64,000 nt of DNA from Nitrososphaerota archaeon (GTDB taxonomy: Archaea; Thermoproteota; Nitrososphaeria; Nitrososphaerales; UBA57): NCBI GenBank assembly GCA_024860875.1, contig JACPSZ010000008.1, forward strand, positions 148,106 through 212,105. The letters run 5' to 3'. How positions within the stretch are numbered: the first letter of the stretch is position 1; each line of letters opens with the position of its first letter. The notes beneath the pieces were generated by a model, which worked only from the letters and a program-made list of their open reading frames with translations, had not been told where the DNA came from and ran no database searches. Made by a program: the position numbers and the translations under genes. Positions 10,448-20,212 of the stretch are shown in pieces.

Positions 10448-11710
10448 ATGGACAAGAAACTTGTATATATTTTGCTCGACGGCGTAGGCGACAAGCCCGA
10501 TCCCACGCTGAATTACGTTACTCCACTGCATGCTGCGAAAACCCCAGCACTTGATAGACTTGCAAGAAATGGAAAGAGCGGCTTAGTCTACACTGTAAAG
10601 AAGGGGATAGCCCCAGAATCCGATATTGGAGTATTCTGCATGCTCGGCTATGACTTTACAAAGAGTTACATTGGAAGGGGAGTTGTCGAAGCTATTGGGT
10701 CTGCTTTGAGGTTTCAAAATGGATACATCGCATTAAGGGGAAACTTTGCCACGCTTGGCGACAAGAACACGATAATTGACAGGAGGGCTGGAAGAAATCT
10801 CACTACGGAAGAGGCGAATGATCTGAGCAAGACGATAAGCGAAAAGGTGAGCCTTCCGCAGAACGCAGAGATTCAGTTCATTTCCACTGTTGGACATAGG
10901 TGCGTTCTGGTAATTTCCGTCAAAGGCGAGAAACTCTCTGCAAACATCTCTAATACTGACCCTGCGTATGAAAGGGTTCACGGAATTGGGGCTGCAGTAA
11001 CTGGCGATAGTGAATTTTCCCTTGCCAAATGCAAACCTCTTGATAGGAAACCTCAAACCAAACTTGCTGCGGAACTGATAAACGAATTTACCGAGAAGGC
11101 CAAGAAGGTTCTTGCCGAGCATCCAGTCAATTCAAAAAGAAGGAAGGAGGGAAAGAAGCCTGCGAACGTCATTCTGCTAAGGGATGCTGGAGACTCTTTG
11201 GTAGAGCTTCCCAGCATGAAGGAAAAATATGGTTTGGATTTCGCCTGTCTGTTAGATATGCCGGTTGAGAAAGGAATAGCCAAATTGACAAAGATGGAGC
11301 AGTATGCGGGAGGCTCTACGACAGATTATGAATACAAAGCCAAGATGACTGCAGACATTCTAAAAAAACATGACGCTGTCTATGTTCACATCAAGACTAC
11401 GGATGAACCCGGGCATGATGGCGATGCTAGACTGAAAACGAAGGTCGTCGAGCAGATTGACGCTAGGTTTCTCGCTCCTCTAATCAAGACGGTAGACTTG
11501 AAGAAGACCACTTTTGTAATCTCTGCAGATCATTCGACGCCTTGCATCATGAAAGGACACAGCGACGACCCAGTACCCCTGCTGGTTTCGTTGGAGGGGA
11601 TGGACAAAGATGGTACATGCAGGTACACGGAAAAAGAGGCAAAGAAGGGCAGCATGGGCATACTAAAAGGGATCAACGCATTGAAAACTGCAATATCGCT
11701 CATTTCGTAG
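10448..11710 (+). CDS. apgM: 2,3-bisphosphoglycerate-independent phosphoglycerate mutase (archaeal type)
   Basis: LVYILLDGVGDKPDP; ADHSTPCIMKGHSDDPVPLLV. Confidence 0.93.
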   Translation: MDKKLVYILLDGVGDKPDPTLNYVTPLHAAKTPALDRLARNGKSGLVYTVKKGIAPESDIGVFCMLGYDFTKSYIGRGVVEAIGSALRFQNGYIALRGNFATLGDKNTIIDRRAGRNLTTEEANDLSKTISEKVSLPQNAEIQFISTVGHRCVLVISVKGEKLSANISNTDPAYERVHGIGAAVTGDSEFSLAKCKPLDRKPQTKLAAELINEFTEKAKKVLAEHPVNSKRRKEGKKPANVILLRDAGDSLVELPSMKEKYGLDFACLLDMPVEKGIAKLTKMEQYAGGSTTDYEYKAKMTADILKKHDAVYVHIKTTDEPGHDGDARLKTKVVEQIDARFLAPLIKTVDLKKTTFVISADHSTPCIMKGHSDDPVPLLVSLEGMDKDGTCRYTEKEAKKGSMGILKGINALKTAISLIS

Positions 11711-13043
11711 CCCTCTTCATTATACCCTGTATCCTATCACGCAGGAAACCCTCCAACCCAGGCTTGCTAATATCCGAGATCTCAAACCGGACACGATAAA
11801 CAGGCTTCTTGATTTTGATTAATCTTCTAAGGTCTGCAGGTGTCCCAAGCACAACAGCATCGCAATTGACATTCTGTATGGACTGCTCGAGGTCTTTGAT
11901 CTGTTTGTCGCTGTAGCCAAGGGCTGGAAGCACAGAACCTATGTGCTTGTAGTTTCGAAATGCTTCAGCGATGGTTCCGACTGCGTACTTCTTTGGATCG
12001 ATTAAAACTGCACCCGCAGCTCTGGCTGCAGAGGCTCCCACACCCTCCGCAAGCCCTCCATGCGTAGTTGTCGGGCCATCTTCAACAACAAGCACTCTTT
12101 TATTCCTCAAAAGTTCTGCAGAATCTATAGTTGCAATAGATTTAACACGGAATATTGGAGCCTTCGAGTTTAATTCTCTGTAGATATTAACGCTCTTTTT
12201 GATTTGTTCTTCAGACGCCACATTGCACTTGTTGACTACTATGGCATCGGACATCCTTATGTTGACTCCGCCTGGGTAATACTCTGTTTCATGACCTGAC
12301 CTTAATGGGTCGACGACTGTTATCGTAATAGTTGCTCTGTAAAATGGGAAATCATTGTTCCCTCCATCCCAGACTATTATGTCACTTTCTTTTTCTGCTG
12401 CATCAAGTACTTGCTGATAGTCTACTCCTGCAAGGACAGTATCTCCTCTGTCAAGGTGCTGCTCATACTCCTCCCTCTCTTCTATTGTTGCATGATGCTT
12501 TTCGAGATCGGCTTTTGTGCGGAATACCTGAACAGCATCATTCAGATCGCCATAAGGCATGGGGTGCCTTACAATTGCTGGTTTCAGAGCAAACGCCTTC
12601 GTCACATCAACCACCTTCCTTGATACACTGCTCTTCCCCGCGCCACTTCTTGAGGCTACGACTGCAATGATAGGTAGTTTGGACTCCAGCATAGTGTCGT
12701 TAGGGCCAAGAAAATGAAAAGCTGCCCCTGCAGACATTGCAATAGATGCTAGCGTCATCAGAGATTTGTAGGAGATATCGCTGTACGAGAAAAACACGTC
12801 GTCCACTGAGAATTTCTTTATGAGATGTGCAAGAAGTTCTTCGCTGTAAATCGGAATGCCGTTCGGATAAAGATGCCCTGCAAGATCTGCAGGGTACTCG
12901 CGATGTTCTATGAGTGGTATTTGTGCTGCTGTAAAAGCTACAACGTTATAGCTTGGATTGTTCCTGAAGGATACGTTGAAATTATGGAAATCCCTTCCTG
13001 CAGCTCCAACTATTACGGCATTTCTTGCTCTTGCCAACGGCAT
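11700..13043 (-). CDS. Cyclic 2,3-diphosphoglycerate synthetase-like GTPase
   Basis: RNAVIVGAAGRDFHNFNVSFRNNPSYNVVAFTAAQIP; P-loop ASRSGAGKSSVSRKV; IIVWDGGNNDFPF. Confidence 0.85.
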   Translation of the reverse strand: MPLARARNAVIVGAAGRDFHNFNVSFRNNPSYNVVAFTAAQIPLIEHREYPADLAGHLYPNGIPIYSEELLAHLIKKFSVDDVFFSYSDISYKSLMTLASIAMSAGAAFHFLGPNDTMLESKLPIIAVVASRSGAGKSSVSRKVVDVTKAFALKPAIVRHPMPYGDLNDAVQVFRTKADLEKHHATIEEREEYEQHLDRGDTVLAGVDYQQVLDAAEKESDIIVWDGGNNDFPFYRATITITVVDPLRSGHETEYYPGGVNIRMSDAIVVNKCNVASEEQIKKSVNIYRELNSKAPIFRVKSIATIDSAELLRNKRVLVVEDGPTTTHGGLAEGVGASAARAAGAVLIDPKKYAVGTIAEAFRNYKHIGSVLPALGYSDKQIKDLEQSIQNVNCDAVVLGTPADLRRLIKIKKPVYRVRFEISDISKPGLEGFLRDRIQGIMKRATK

Positions 13044-13120
13044 TTAGCATGCGATGCGTTTTCTAAAACGTTTGCAGTATCCCAGAATGTTTTTACCATT
13101 GGCCTTTGCTATAACATCAG

Positions 13121-13663
13121 TTGTCGCAACAAAAAACTCTGGAACTCGGGGCTGATGCACCTGAATTTTATGATCTATTAGGTGCAGATGGGAAGAGGTA
13201 TTCCCTAAAGGACTTGAGTAAGCCCATACTTGTAATAATCTTCAGCTGCAATCATTGTCCGTACGTTCAGGCGTACGAAGACAGGATTATCTCAATAGCA
13301 AGGGATTACATGGCCAAAGTGCAAATTGTAGCTATAAACTCCAATGACGAAAAATCGTATCCTGAAGACGACTACAAGCATATGGTCGAAAGAGCCAAGA
13401 AGAAAGGCTTCACCTTTCCTTATTTGAGAGATAAAGAGCAAAATGTTGTTTCTGCCTATGGTGCTGTATGTACACCGCACGTATTCGCCTTTGACAAAGA
13501 CAGGAAATTGAGGTATCAGGGAAGGATAGACGACAGCAAAGACCCGAAAATGATAAAATCGCACGATCTAAGAAATGCATTGGACGATCTTATTGCGGGA
13601 AGAGAGGTTAGAACTCCTTTGACAAGAGCCTTCGGTTGCAGCATAAAGTGGTTCATGCAGTAG
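13121..13663 (+). CDS. Thioredoxin-fold redoxin family protein
   Basis: LGADAPEFYDLLGADGKRYSLKDL; IFSCNHCPYVQAYEDRI. Confidence 0.88.
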   Translation: MSQQKTLELGADAPEFYDLLGADGKRYSLKDLSKPILVIIFSCNHCPYVQAYEDRIISIARDYMAKVQIVAINSNDEKSYPEDDYKHMVERAKKKGFTFPYLRDKEQNVVSAYGAVCTPHVFAFDKDRKLRYQGRIDDSKDPKMIKSHDLRNALDDLIAGREVRTPLTRAFGCSIKWFMQ

Positions 13664-13703
13664 TGGTAAGCGTTTTATTCATGCAAATATAGTAGATGAT
13701 ATC

Positions 13704-13937
13704 ATGCCAAAGGCTTACGTTCTCATAAACACGGACCCAGAAGTCGAAGAGGAGTTCATTCAACATCTAAAAGCAATAGACGGGGTTACTGAAGCAACAT
13801 CGGTTTACGGAATCTACGATTTCGTAGCTAAGGTTGAAGCAACTTCGATGGAGAAGGTCAAGGAAGTCATAACTTGGAAGATTAGAAGGCTGAAGAACGT
13901 TAAAGCCACTACAACATTGATTTCTGTAGAGGATTAG
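13704..13937 (+). CDS. Lrp/AsnC ligand-binding (RAM) domain protein
   Basis: [46 protein letters not shown]. Confidence 0.9.
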   Translation: MPKAYVLINTDPEVEEEFIQHLKAIDGVTEATSVYGIYDFVAKVEATSMEKVKEVITWKIRRLKNVKATTTLISVED

Positions 13938-14281
13938 CCTAGAAGAACCTTAAGAGGAATATCCTGATATCTTCCGTCTGGAAGCGATCTTCTTATTGAA
14001 ATTGGAAGGGCTTTGCTCTCAAGTTCAGCAGTCGCAATTGCTATTGGATCTCTGACGTTCTCCTTTAATGGCAGGAATGGAGGAGCGCCATAAGATAGCT
14101 GCAGTGCACGTGTACCGATAATCCTTGCCCTCTCAAACCTTGTAAGCTTCGGAGGGCCTATCTGAACTTCTGAGCCTTTTATCTCGTCCCGTGTTACGGT
14201 GACAAGTTTTCGTTTTATTCTTGGTGCAGGAGGTTCTGGAGCCTTTTTCTTTGTCTTGCGTGTCTTACTTGCTGTAACCAT
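13934..14281 (-). CDS. rpoK: DNA-directed RNA polymerase subunit K (Rpo6) with extended N-terminus
   Basis: [29 protein letters not shown]...[26 protein letters not shown]. Confidence 0.95.
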   Translation of the reverse strand: MVTASKTRKTKKKAPEPPAPRIKRKLVTVTRDEIKGSEVQIGPPKLTRFERARIIGTRALQLSYGAPPFLPLKENVRDPIAIATAELESKALPISIRRSLPDGRYQDIPLKVLLG

Positions 14282-14489
14282 GGGCGAGCATAACCTCTAA
14301 AAGAACACTATGCATGCGAAACTCAAATAATAAGTATTGCGGCAATATTTCGGAATAACCTAAGAATATCTTATCGCAAGTTTTTTCGAAAATTTGATGG
14401 TTAATAACAAAAGAGGTAAAAGGTCAGAAATACTTTACCATTCCAAAAATGTTTGGCCTTTTGGAAGGTGTCGATGAGCTAGACTAATT

Positions 14490-14762
14490 TTGCGAAGATC
14501 CTTTGCAGAAATTGCATTTGACGTCCTCCGTTTGATTGCAACTGGTCGATCTGCTAAGACTAAGCTTATGCTGGGAGCGAACACTAGCTCACCTACTTGC
14601 GAAAAGGCTTTGGATAGACTAAAAGAAAAAGGGCTAATCATTCCCAAAGATCAAAGTTTTCTCCTTACTCCCAAGGGTGCTCAAGTTCTGGATTCATACA
14701 AGCAATCAGTAGGGGAGATATTCCCAGAACTCTTAAAAGAAGACATAGCCCTGCTATGGTAA
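14490..14762 (+). CDS. Winged-helix transcriptional regulator
   Basis: FDVLRLIATGRSAKTKLMLGANTSSPTCEKALDRLKEKGLI. Confidence 0.75.
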   Translation: MRRSFAEIAFDVLRLIATGRSAKTKLMLGANTSSPTCEKALDRLKEKGLIIPKDQSFLLTPKGAQVLDSYKQSVGEIFPELLKEDIALLW

Positions 14763-14814
14763 TCAATTTACGAAACCAATAAATAGAGCCTTAGAGGCCG
14801 ATTTCTGACCCCAA

Positions 14815-16989
14815 ATGAGTCCAAAAGACTCGACTACAGAAAAACGGTATGTTGTGAAGGCATTATCTGTAATAGTAACGGTATTACTCCTCGTATCCCC
14901 TCTAATAGCAATCTCTTCAATGATTGTTCCTGCAAACGCGCAAGTAGCGCCGCCACAGATACCTGTTCTGACCCCAGCGGCCCAACAAATGTCCAAAGAC
15001 GAAAGGAATTGGGAATATATAGCTAGTGGAAGGCTAGGCGGAAATTACAATCCCCAGAAACAGATTACCAAAGACAATATCCAATATCTTGAACTAAAGT
15101 GGATATGGCCTGTGCCATCCTTGGGTAGGATACCTGGTCAAGTCCTACAAGGCTTTGGGACAAACCCTGCAGAAGGTGTGAAGGCTCCCCCACTTGTTGT
15201 AGATGGTGTTGCCTACGTAATCCTGAACAGCAAGACTGTCATCGCTCTGGACGCAAAGACGGGCAAACAAATATGGGTGACCCCTGTTGTAGCTAGCAAC
15301 ACCAACAACTCGATTCAGGCAGGCGGCAAGTATCCCATAACAACTGAAGGCTCGCACACGCATGGCATGAATTACATCGATGGCCAAATATGGATCACTG
15401 ATTACGGCTGCGCTGTGACAGTCCTAAATGCAAAGACAGGAAAAGTTGACAGGCAATATAGAGATCTATGCTTAGAAATTCCTATTAACGATCCGAGAGG
15501 AGTAGGAATACCTACAAACAGCGGATGGTATGGCAGTCTATTTGGGTTCCCTCCAACGGTTTACAAGGGCGGTAATTCATTCTTTTACGGGCAAGGAGGA
15601 GCATCCGAAGGAACTTGGGGAGGAAGACTTTATGCGGCCATGTACGACATTAATACTGGAAAGCTCATATGGAGAACGTTCTTAATGCCGCCATGCGGAG
15701 ATCCAAAGACGTGCGGACCCGGTAAAGATGGGCCATTATTCGTCAAAGAGAAACAGGAATGGGGGCAATGGCTTGTCGATAACTGCAACAAGATATGGAT
15801 ACAAGGTATAAAGGCTTGTGAAATAGACCGGGACATACTAAGAAACGACTGGGGAGACATGAGATCGAATTCGGGCATAAGCCAAATCTGGTCAACTGGT
15901 ATGGTAGATGAGGAAACTGGCATTGTATACTTTGGTACGGCTCAAGCAGGACCAGACTGGAACAAGACCTATGCACCTGGCCCCAATCTCTTCGGCGCAT
16001 CAATCATAGCACTGAATGCAAAGACTGGAGCATTGGTATGGGCTCATCAGACAAGCGCGCATGACCTCTGGGACTACGACTGCTCATGGAACGGCGTGCT
16101 GGCTACTGCAAAGGTAAAGGGACAGACGAAGAAGGTGGTAATGAAGGGATGCAAGAACGGTATCGTATACATACTTGATGCAGCTACTGGCGAAGCGTTG
16201 TGGGTCTTTGAACCTCCATCCATAAAGAGAACTCCGAATGCTTACCCATATAATCCTAGGAGCAAGGAGGATATGACAAAGCCGTGGCTAGGCTATCCAA
16301 GCAAAGACTCATTCTGGTTGAACTGCCCTGCTGGTGGATGCCTCGAATCTGACATCGCTTACGACCCAACAAGAAATACGGTCTACTTTGCTATACAGAA
16401 CCCTCCAAGTTGGTCGAAGGTGGGGCCTGCAGAGATAAGAGGAGTGAGCCTTGCATCGGCACCCGCAGGAACCAGGCCATACATACCCAAAGTTAACTAT
16501 ACCGTCAACGCATATGATCTGGATACAGGGAAACTGAAATGGGAGTTCACTTCAACCGTCGGAGTTGGTTACAGAGGAGGCATAATGGCGAGCGGAGGGC
16601 TCGTATGGCCCACATCGCAAGACGGCTTCTTCCGTATACTTGATGCTGACACCGGAAAAGTAGTGTTCGAGAAGCAAGAGCAAGGAAACGTGCAACCAAG
16701 CATAGGTGCAACTGCGGACGGCAAGTTGATAGTGCTTAGGTACATAGGAGACGGTAACCTCCCCGGAGCAATTGCTGCCTACGGCCTGCCTGACAATGTA
16801 CCAGCACCAAAAGAAGTGATCAAAGAAGTCATAAAGGAAGTTCCCAAGGAGGTGATCAAAGAAGTACCAAAAGAAGTCATCAAGACCGTAACAGTCGAAA
16901 CTGTCAGCCCCATATCATATGCTGCAATAGGCATAAGCGTAGTCATACTCGTCATTGCAGGAGTTCTCTTCACAAGAAGAAAGAAGTAA
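14815..16989 (+). CDS. Secreted PQQ-dependent alcohol dehydrogenase-like protein with C-terminal membrane anchor
   Basis: Signal-like N-terminus; PQQ beta-propeller repeats (VIALDAKTGKQIWV, IYDINTGKLIW); AHDLWDYDCSWNGVL; C-terminal KEVIKEVPKEV linker, TM helix and RRKK. Confidence 0.88.
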   Translation: MSPKDSTTEKRYVVKALSVIVTVLLLVSPLIAISSMIVPANAQVAPPQIPVLTPAAQQMSKDERNWEYIASGRLGGNYNPQKQITKDNIQYLELKWIWPVPSLGRIPGQVLQGFGTNPAEGVKAPPLVVDGVAYVILNSKTVIALDAKTGKQIWVTPVVASNTNNSIQAGGKYPITTEGSHTHGMNYIDGQIWITDYGCAVTVLNAKTGKVDRQYRDLCLEIPINDPRGVGIPTNSGWYGSLFGFPPTVYKGGNSFFYGQGGASEGTWGGRLYAAMYDINTGKLIWRTFLMPPCGDPKTCGPGKDGPLFVKEKQEWGQWLVDNCNKIWIQGIKACEIDRDILRNDWGDMRSNSGISQIWSTGMVDEETGIVYFGTAQAGPDWNKTYAPGPNLFGASIIALNAKTGALVWAHQTSAHDLWDYDCSWNGVLATAKVKGQTKKVVMKGCKNGIVYILDAATGEALWVFEPPSIKRTPNAYPYNPRSKEDMTKPWLGYPSKDSFWLNCPAGGCLESDIAYDPTRNTVYFAIQNPPSWSKVGPAEIRGVSLASAPAGTRPYIPKVNYTVNAYDLDTGKLKWEFTSTVGVGYRGGIMASGGLVWPTSQDGFFRILDADTGKVVFEKQEQGNVQPSIGATADGKLIVLRYIGDGNLPGAIAAYGLPDNVPAPKEVIKEVIKEVPKEVIKEVPKEVIKTVTVETVSPISYAAIGISVVILVIAGVLFTRRKK

Positions 16990-17070
16990 TAACAAAAATT
17001 GGCCTTGCACTTGCAAGGCCAACCTCTGACTTTTTCCAAAAAGACTTTACAGAACCCCTTTTGACCTTCG

Positions 17071-17451
17071 ATGGGATTGTCATCAGTATCCAAGATAGAG
17101 TTTAGGGCAATTTTTGAGGGTAAGGGCGAAGCCAACATCAGCATATACAGGCACCTCTCTCCAGTTACAGTGAACAACATGCTGATGCAAACCAAACTTG
17201 CAGGGCGAATAGTCCGTTTTCAGGACGTTTTCATCTACGCGCCTCTAGGAATTAGAGTTGGGGTCGAGAAGGCTAAGAGACAGTTCAAGAGAGGAGAGAT
17301 TGCATTCATGTCTTCTGCAGGAGCAATATGTTTCTTCCTCAAAGATGCAAGTGTTAGAGTACCTATGAACCCTCTTGGAGAGGTTTCTTTTGGCATGGAG
17401 ATAATTGAGAAATGCGGTGCCGGGGATACAGTATTGCTGATCAAAGAGTAA
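17071..17451 (+). CDS. Cyclophilin-like fold protein
   Basis: GKGEANISIYRHLSPVTVNNM...KRGEIAFMSSAGAICFFL. Confidence 0.65.
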   Translation: MGLSSVSKIEFRAIFEGKGEANISIYRHLSPVTVNNMLMQTKLAGRIVRFQDVFIYAPLGIRVGVEKAKRQFKRGEIAFMSSAGAICFFLKDASVRVPMNPLGEVSFGMEIIEKCGAGDTVLLIKE

Positions 17452-17483
17452 AGCATTTCTCCGTGCCTTGGGATGACTAGAAC

Positions 17484-17690
17484 GTGGACGCTCAGAGCAA
17501 GCTGAGGATCATCGATATTGCGTCTCTGCTAATTTCGCTTGTAGCCTTCGCAGGAGTCGCTTACATCTTGATCTTAGATAACTTTCAGTTCCTGTTCAAC
17601 TGGAAGATTTTGCTCTGGGTAGGTATTATATCCGTAGTAAGTTTCTTCCTGATAAGGAAAAGGCAAAGAATCTTCAGGGAAACTCTCTAG
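17484..17690 (+). CDS. Small two-TM membrane protein
   Basis: Two hydrophobic segments; intact 68-aa ORF between conserved genes. Confidence 0.55.
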   Translation: MDAQSKLRIIDIASLLISLVAFAGVAYILILDNFQFLFNWKILLWVGIISVVSFFLIRKRQRIFRETL

Positions 17691-18514
17691 CTCCTAGCAA
17701 GGTTTAGAATTGCTAATGTAGCAAGTATGGCCTCTTCAGCTCTAACTGTTTCTACGGCTTGTTTAGGAACCGTGTTCAGCAGAATAGAGTTCTGCACTTG
17801 CAACTCCTCTTTTGCCAGTATTTCAGGCAACCCATGCTTTGGCGAGCCGAAGGCAACAAGCACATTATTACATGACCTGATTCTCTCGCCTATGGAATTC
17901 CATTTATCCTGAATATTAGTCCCTTTTCTCGATGTAAAAACTGCAAAATCTGGCCTGAGCTGCTGAAACATTTTGGTCAAGCTGGGGAAGGTTTCTACGG
18001 TATAGCCCCAGTAATCTGGGGTATCCTTCTTGTCTATGATTGTTGCGGAAATTTCATTGCTTACGGAGTCTATTTGGACAGTTATTCTACTGTTCTGAAG
18101 CATATTACCAGAGATGATCGCAAGCTCTGATAACCCAATATCGACAAGAGTTTTTCCGCCCTGTTTTACTACGATGCCTTCCCTTACGTCGCCTGCTTTC
18201 ACTTTGTAGATGTCTGCAGAGACAAGATGGCTTGGGATTCGTAGAGGGGGCAGAAGCCCTGCAAATTTGAGCTCTTCGGAGATTGGATAAACTTTCTTCC
18301 GCAAATATTGCGGAGTTTCGAGGTATTCCAGTATTAGCTTAAGGAACCTGCTTTCGTCCCTTGCCTTGCCCTCTACGCCGTAAATGCAAATTTTGTTAAT
18401 GCCAAAAATCGCTGCAGCCCTTGCTATCATACCTGCTTTTTCCGTTCTTTCCCTTAACGTAGAGCAATCTTCAAGGACTATGGAGGGGATTGCTATCCAG
18501 AGTTCTTGTTCCAT
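17687..18514 (-). CDS. SPOUT-type putative RNA methyltransferase
   Basis: IAIPSIVLEDCSTLRERTEKAGMIARAAAIFGINKICIY; C-terminal LVAFGSPKHGLPEIL...NTVPKQAVETVRAEEAI. Confidence 0.85.
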   Translation of the reverse strand: MEQELWIAIPSIVLEDCSTLRERTEKAGMIARAAAIFGINKICIYGVEGKARDESRFLKLILEYLETPQYLRKKVYPISEELKFAGLLPPLRIPSHLVSADIYKVKAGDVREGIVVKQGGKTLVDIGLSELAIISGNMLQNSRITVQIDSVSNEISATIIDKKDTPDYWGYTVETFPSLTKMFQQLRPDFAVFTSRKGTNIQDKWNSIGERIRSCNNVLVAFGSPKHGLPEILAKEELQVQNSILLNTVPKQAVETVRAEEAILATLAILNLARS

Positions 18515-18555
18515 TGGCTCAACCTAAAATTAGCAGGGAATTATCCTTAGCTGGC

Positions 18556-18837
18556 ATGCAGGAAGCTCAGTTTCTCTACCTAACTACGAAAGGTCGAAAT
18601 ACGCGAAAGATGCGCGAGATAGAGATATGGTTTGTTGAATATGATGGAAACTGCTACATTGTTTCGGAGCTGGGAGAAGGTTCGAACTGGGTGCAGAACA
18701 TCAAGCATGAAACATCAATATCTTTCAGAGTAGGGGACAAGGTCTTTAAGGGAACTGCAAGAATCATGGCTGATAAAAAAACCCGAATTATCATCAAGAG
18801 TTTCAAAGTTGATGGACAAGAAGTACGGCTGGAGTAA
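18556..18837 (+). CDS. Deazaflavin/FMN nitroreductase-like (PNPOx-like) small protein
   Basis: FLYLTTKGRNTRKMREIEIWFVEYDGNCYIVSELGEGSNWVQNI; ATG at 18556 preferred. Confidence 0.7.
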   Translation: MQEAQFLYLTTKGRNTRKMREIEIWFVEYDGNCYIVSELGEGSNWVQNIKHETSISFRVGDKVFKGTARIMADKKTRIIIKSFKVDGQEVRLE

Positions 18838-18854
18838 CGGATTAATTGTTGAAC

Positions 18855-19466
18855 TCAAGCCTTCTTAGCAGATATCTTTCTGGTGTAGATTAATGCAACT
18901 ACAGCAACGGCTATTCCTATTGTTAGTATGATGTAAGGTAGGGGGCTCGTGTCAGCAGCCACTTCACCAAAGAACGCCTTCCCTTCATATGTCCCTGTAG
19001 TTGAGCTGCTGCTTCTGAATGCGCCCTCCAAATGATATCCTTCTAAACCATCTCTTCCTCTATCGTGCCAGAACTGCCCTATCAGAGTAGAGCCTGTAGT
19101 ATTGAAGCCTTCTATGCTAGCAACAAATGAAAATACTGCCTGCCCAGGCCCTCTACCATTGACCTTGCCAGTGAAGGTTCCCCACCCAGTCGAAGTTGCT
19201 TTGTTCGTTTTGGTATCTATTTCCTGAAAGACCAGATATTCCAGCAAACCCTCCAAATCCCCTCTCATTTCAGCCTTGACATTTAGCGTCCTGTACGTTA
19301 TCCCCTCTGCAGTTGTCCTGTTGCTCAGCATTGTCGCTGCTGTAGTTTCATATGTGCCCTTGATGGGTGCCTGCTCTGCAGAATACGCTGTATGGAAGGT
19401 TGTGAATAGTGCTAATGTTAAGAGTGCAAGAATTATGGCTGCAGGTTTGTTCAATTCTGGTGCCAT
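18855..19466 (-). CDS. Secreted/membrane-anchored hypothetical protein
   Basis: N-terminal signal, C-terminal TM plus KKA tail. Confidence 0.6.
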   Translation of the reverse strand: MAPELNKPAAIILALLTLALFTTFHTAYSAEQAPIKGTYETTAATMLSNRTTAEGITYRTLNVKAEMRGDLEGLLEYLVFQEIDTKTNKATSTGWGTFTGKVNGRGPGQAVFSFVASIEGFNTTGSTLIGQFWHDRGRDGLEGYHLEGAFRSSSSTTGTYEGKAFFGEVAADTSPLPYIILTIGIAVAVVALIYTRKISAKKA

Positions 19467-19495
19467 GTCAAAAGTGTATTCTTAAAAGCTCTTGC

Positions 19496-19741
19496 CTAAT
19501 CGCAGGGAAAGCCGCATTCAGGGCACTCGGAAACCTCCTTTTCGATTTCTGCACTGCAGTAAGAGCAGAACTTCTTTGTAGGATCGTCTGGTACCGGAGG
19601 GTTGGGCTCTTTTAATAGAATGCCTCCAGCTATCATTGCAGGTCCCGCTAGAAGCAGCATTATACCGAGAGGACCGAACAGCAGGAAGAATATCCCCGCG
19701 AAGGTTACGATTACCCCGCAAACCGCAAGGGCAGGCCACAT
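19496..19741 (-). CDS. Membrane protein with C-terminal zinc ribbon
   Basis: Two TM segments then FCSYCSAEIEKEVSECPECGFPC. Confidence 0.65.
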   Translation of the reverse strand: MWPALAVCGVIVTFAGIFFLLFGPLGIMLLLAGPAMIAGGILLKEPNPPVPDDPTKKFCSYCSAEIEKEVSECPECGFPCD

Positions 19742-19823
19742 GGATTGTAATTTGATACTGAATAATATAGGCTTTACAGAAAAATTAAAAGGGGAGGGAC
19801 CTTTCAGGCCCCATTTTACTGGG

Positions 19824-20201
19824 CTAGCGCTTTGCCCTGACCTTGGTAGACCTTCTGGGTTTTGTCGTCCGAGACCTCAGTTTGGGCTTTGGAGCCTCGA
19901 TGGAGACCTCTGTAGTCGTTACAGACGGCACAGACATCTCTGGTGCTGTTGTTGTTATGGGAGTAACCTCATGGACTTCTGTGATTGGAGCCAGCGAGCT
20001 GACTGGCGTCTCGACAGAGAGTACTGGCGAATAATCGAACTGGTGTGTTATTGGCGTTTCTTCGATACTTGTTTCGTGGGCAATGGAAATTGCCGATGGT
20101 TCTGTTATTGGGTCTGACATCGAAGCTGACATATCAGCGCTTACGACAGACAGGCTTGGCCTTCCGCCAAACCAGTTTCTTAGTGCGGTAAAGATACCCA
20201 T
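19824..20201 (-). CDS. Ser/Thr-rich hypothetical protein with basic C-terminus
   Basis: Intact 125-aa low-complexity ORF ending KPKLRSRTTKPRRSTKVRAKR. Confidence 0.45.
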   Translation of the reverse strand: MGIFTALRNWFGGRPSLSVVSADMSASMSDPITEPSAISIAHETSIEETPITHQFDYSPVLSVETPVSSLAPITEVHEVTPITTTAPEMSVPSVTTTEVSIEAPKPKLRSRTTKPRRSTKVRAKR

Positions 20202-20212
20202 GTGCCGAAATA

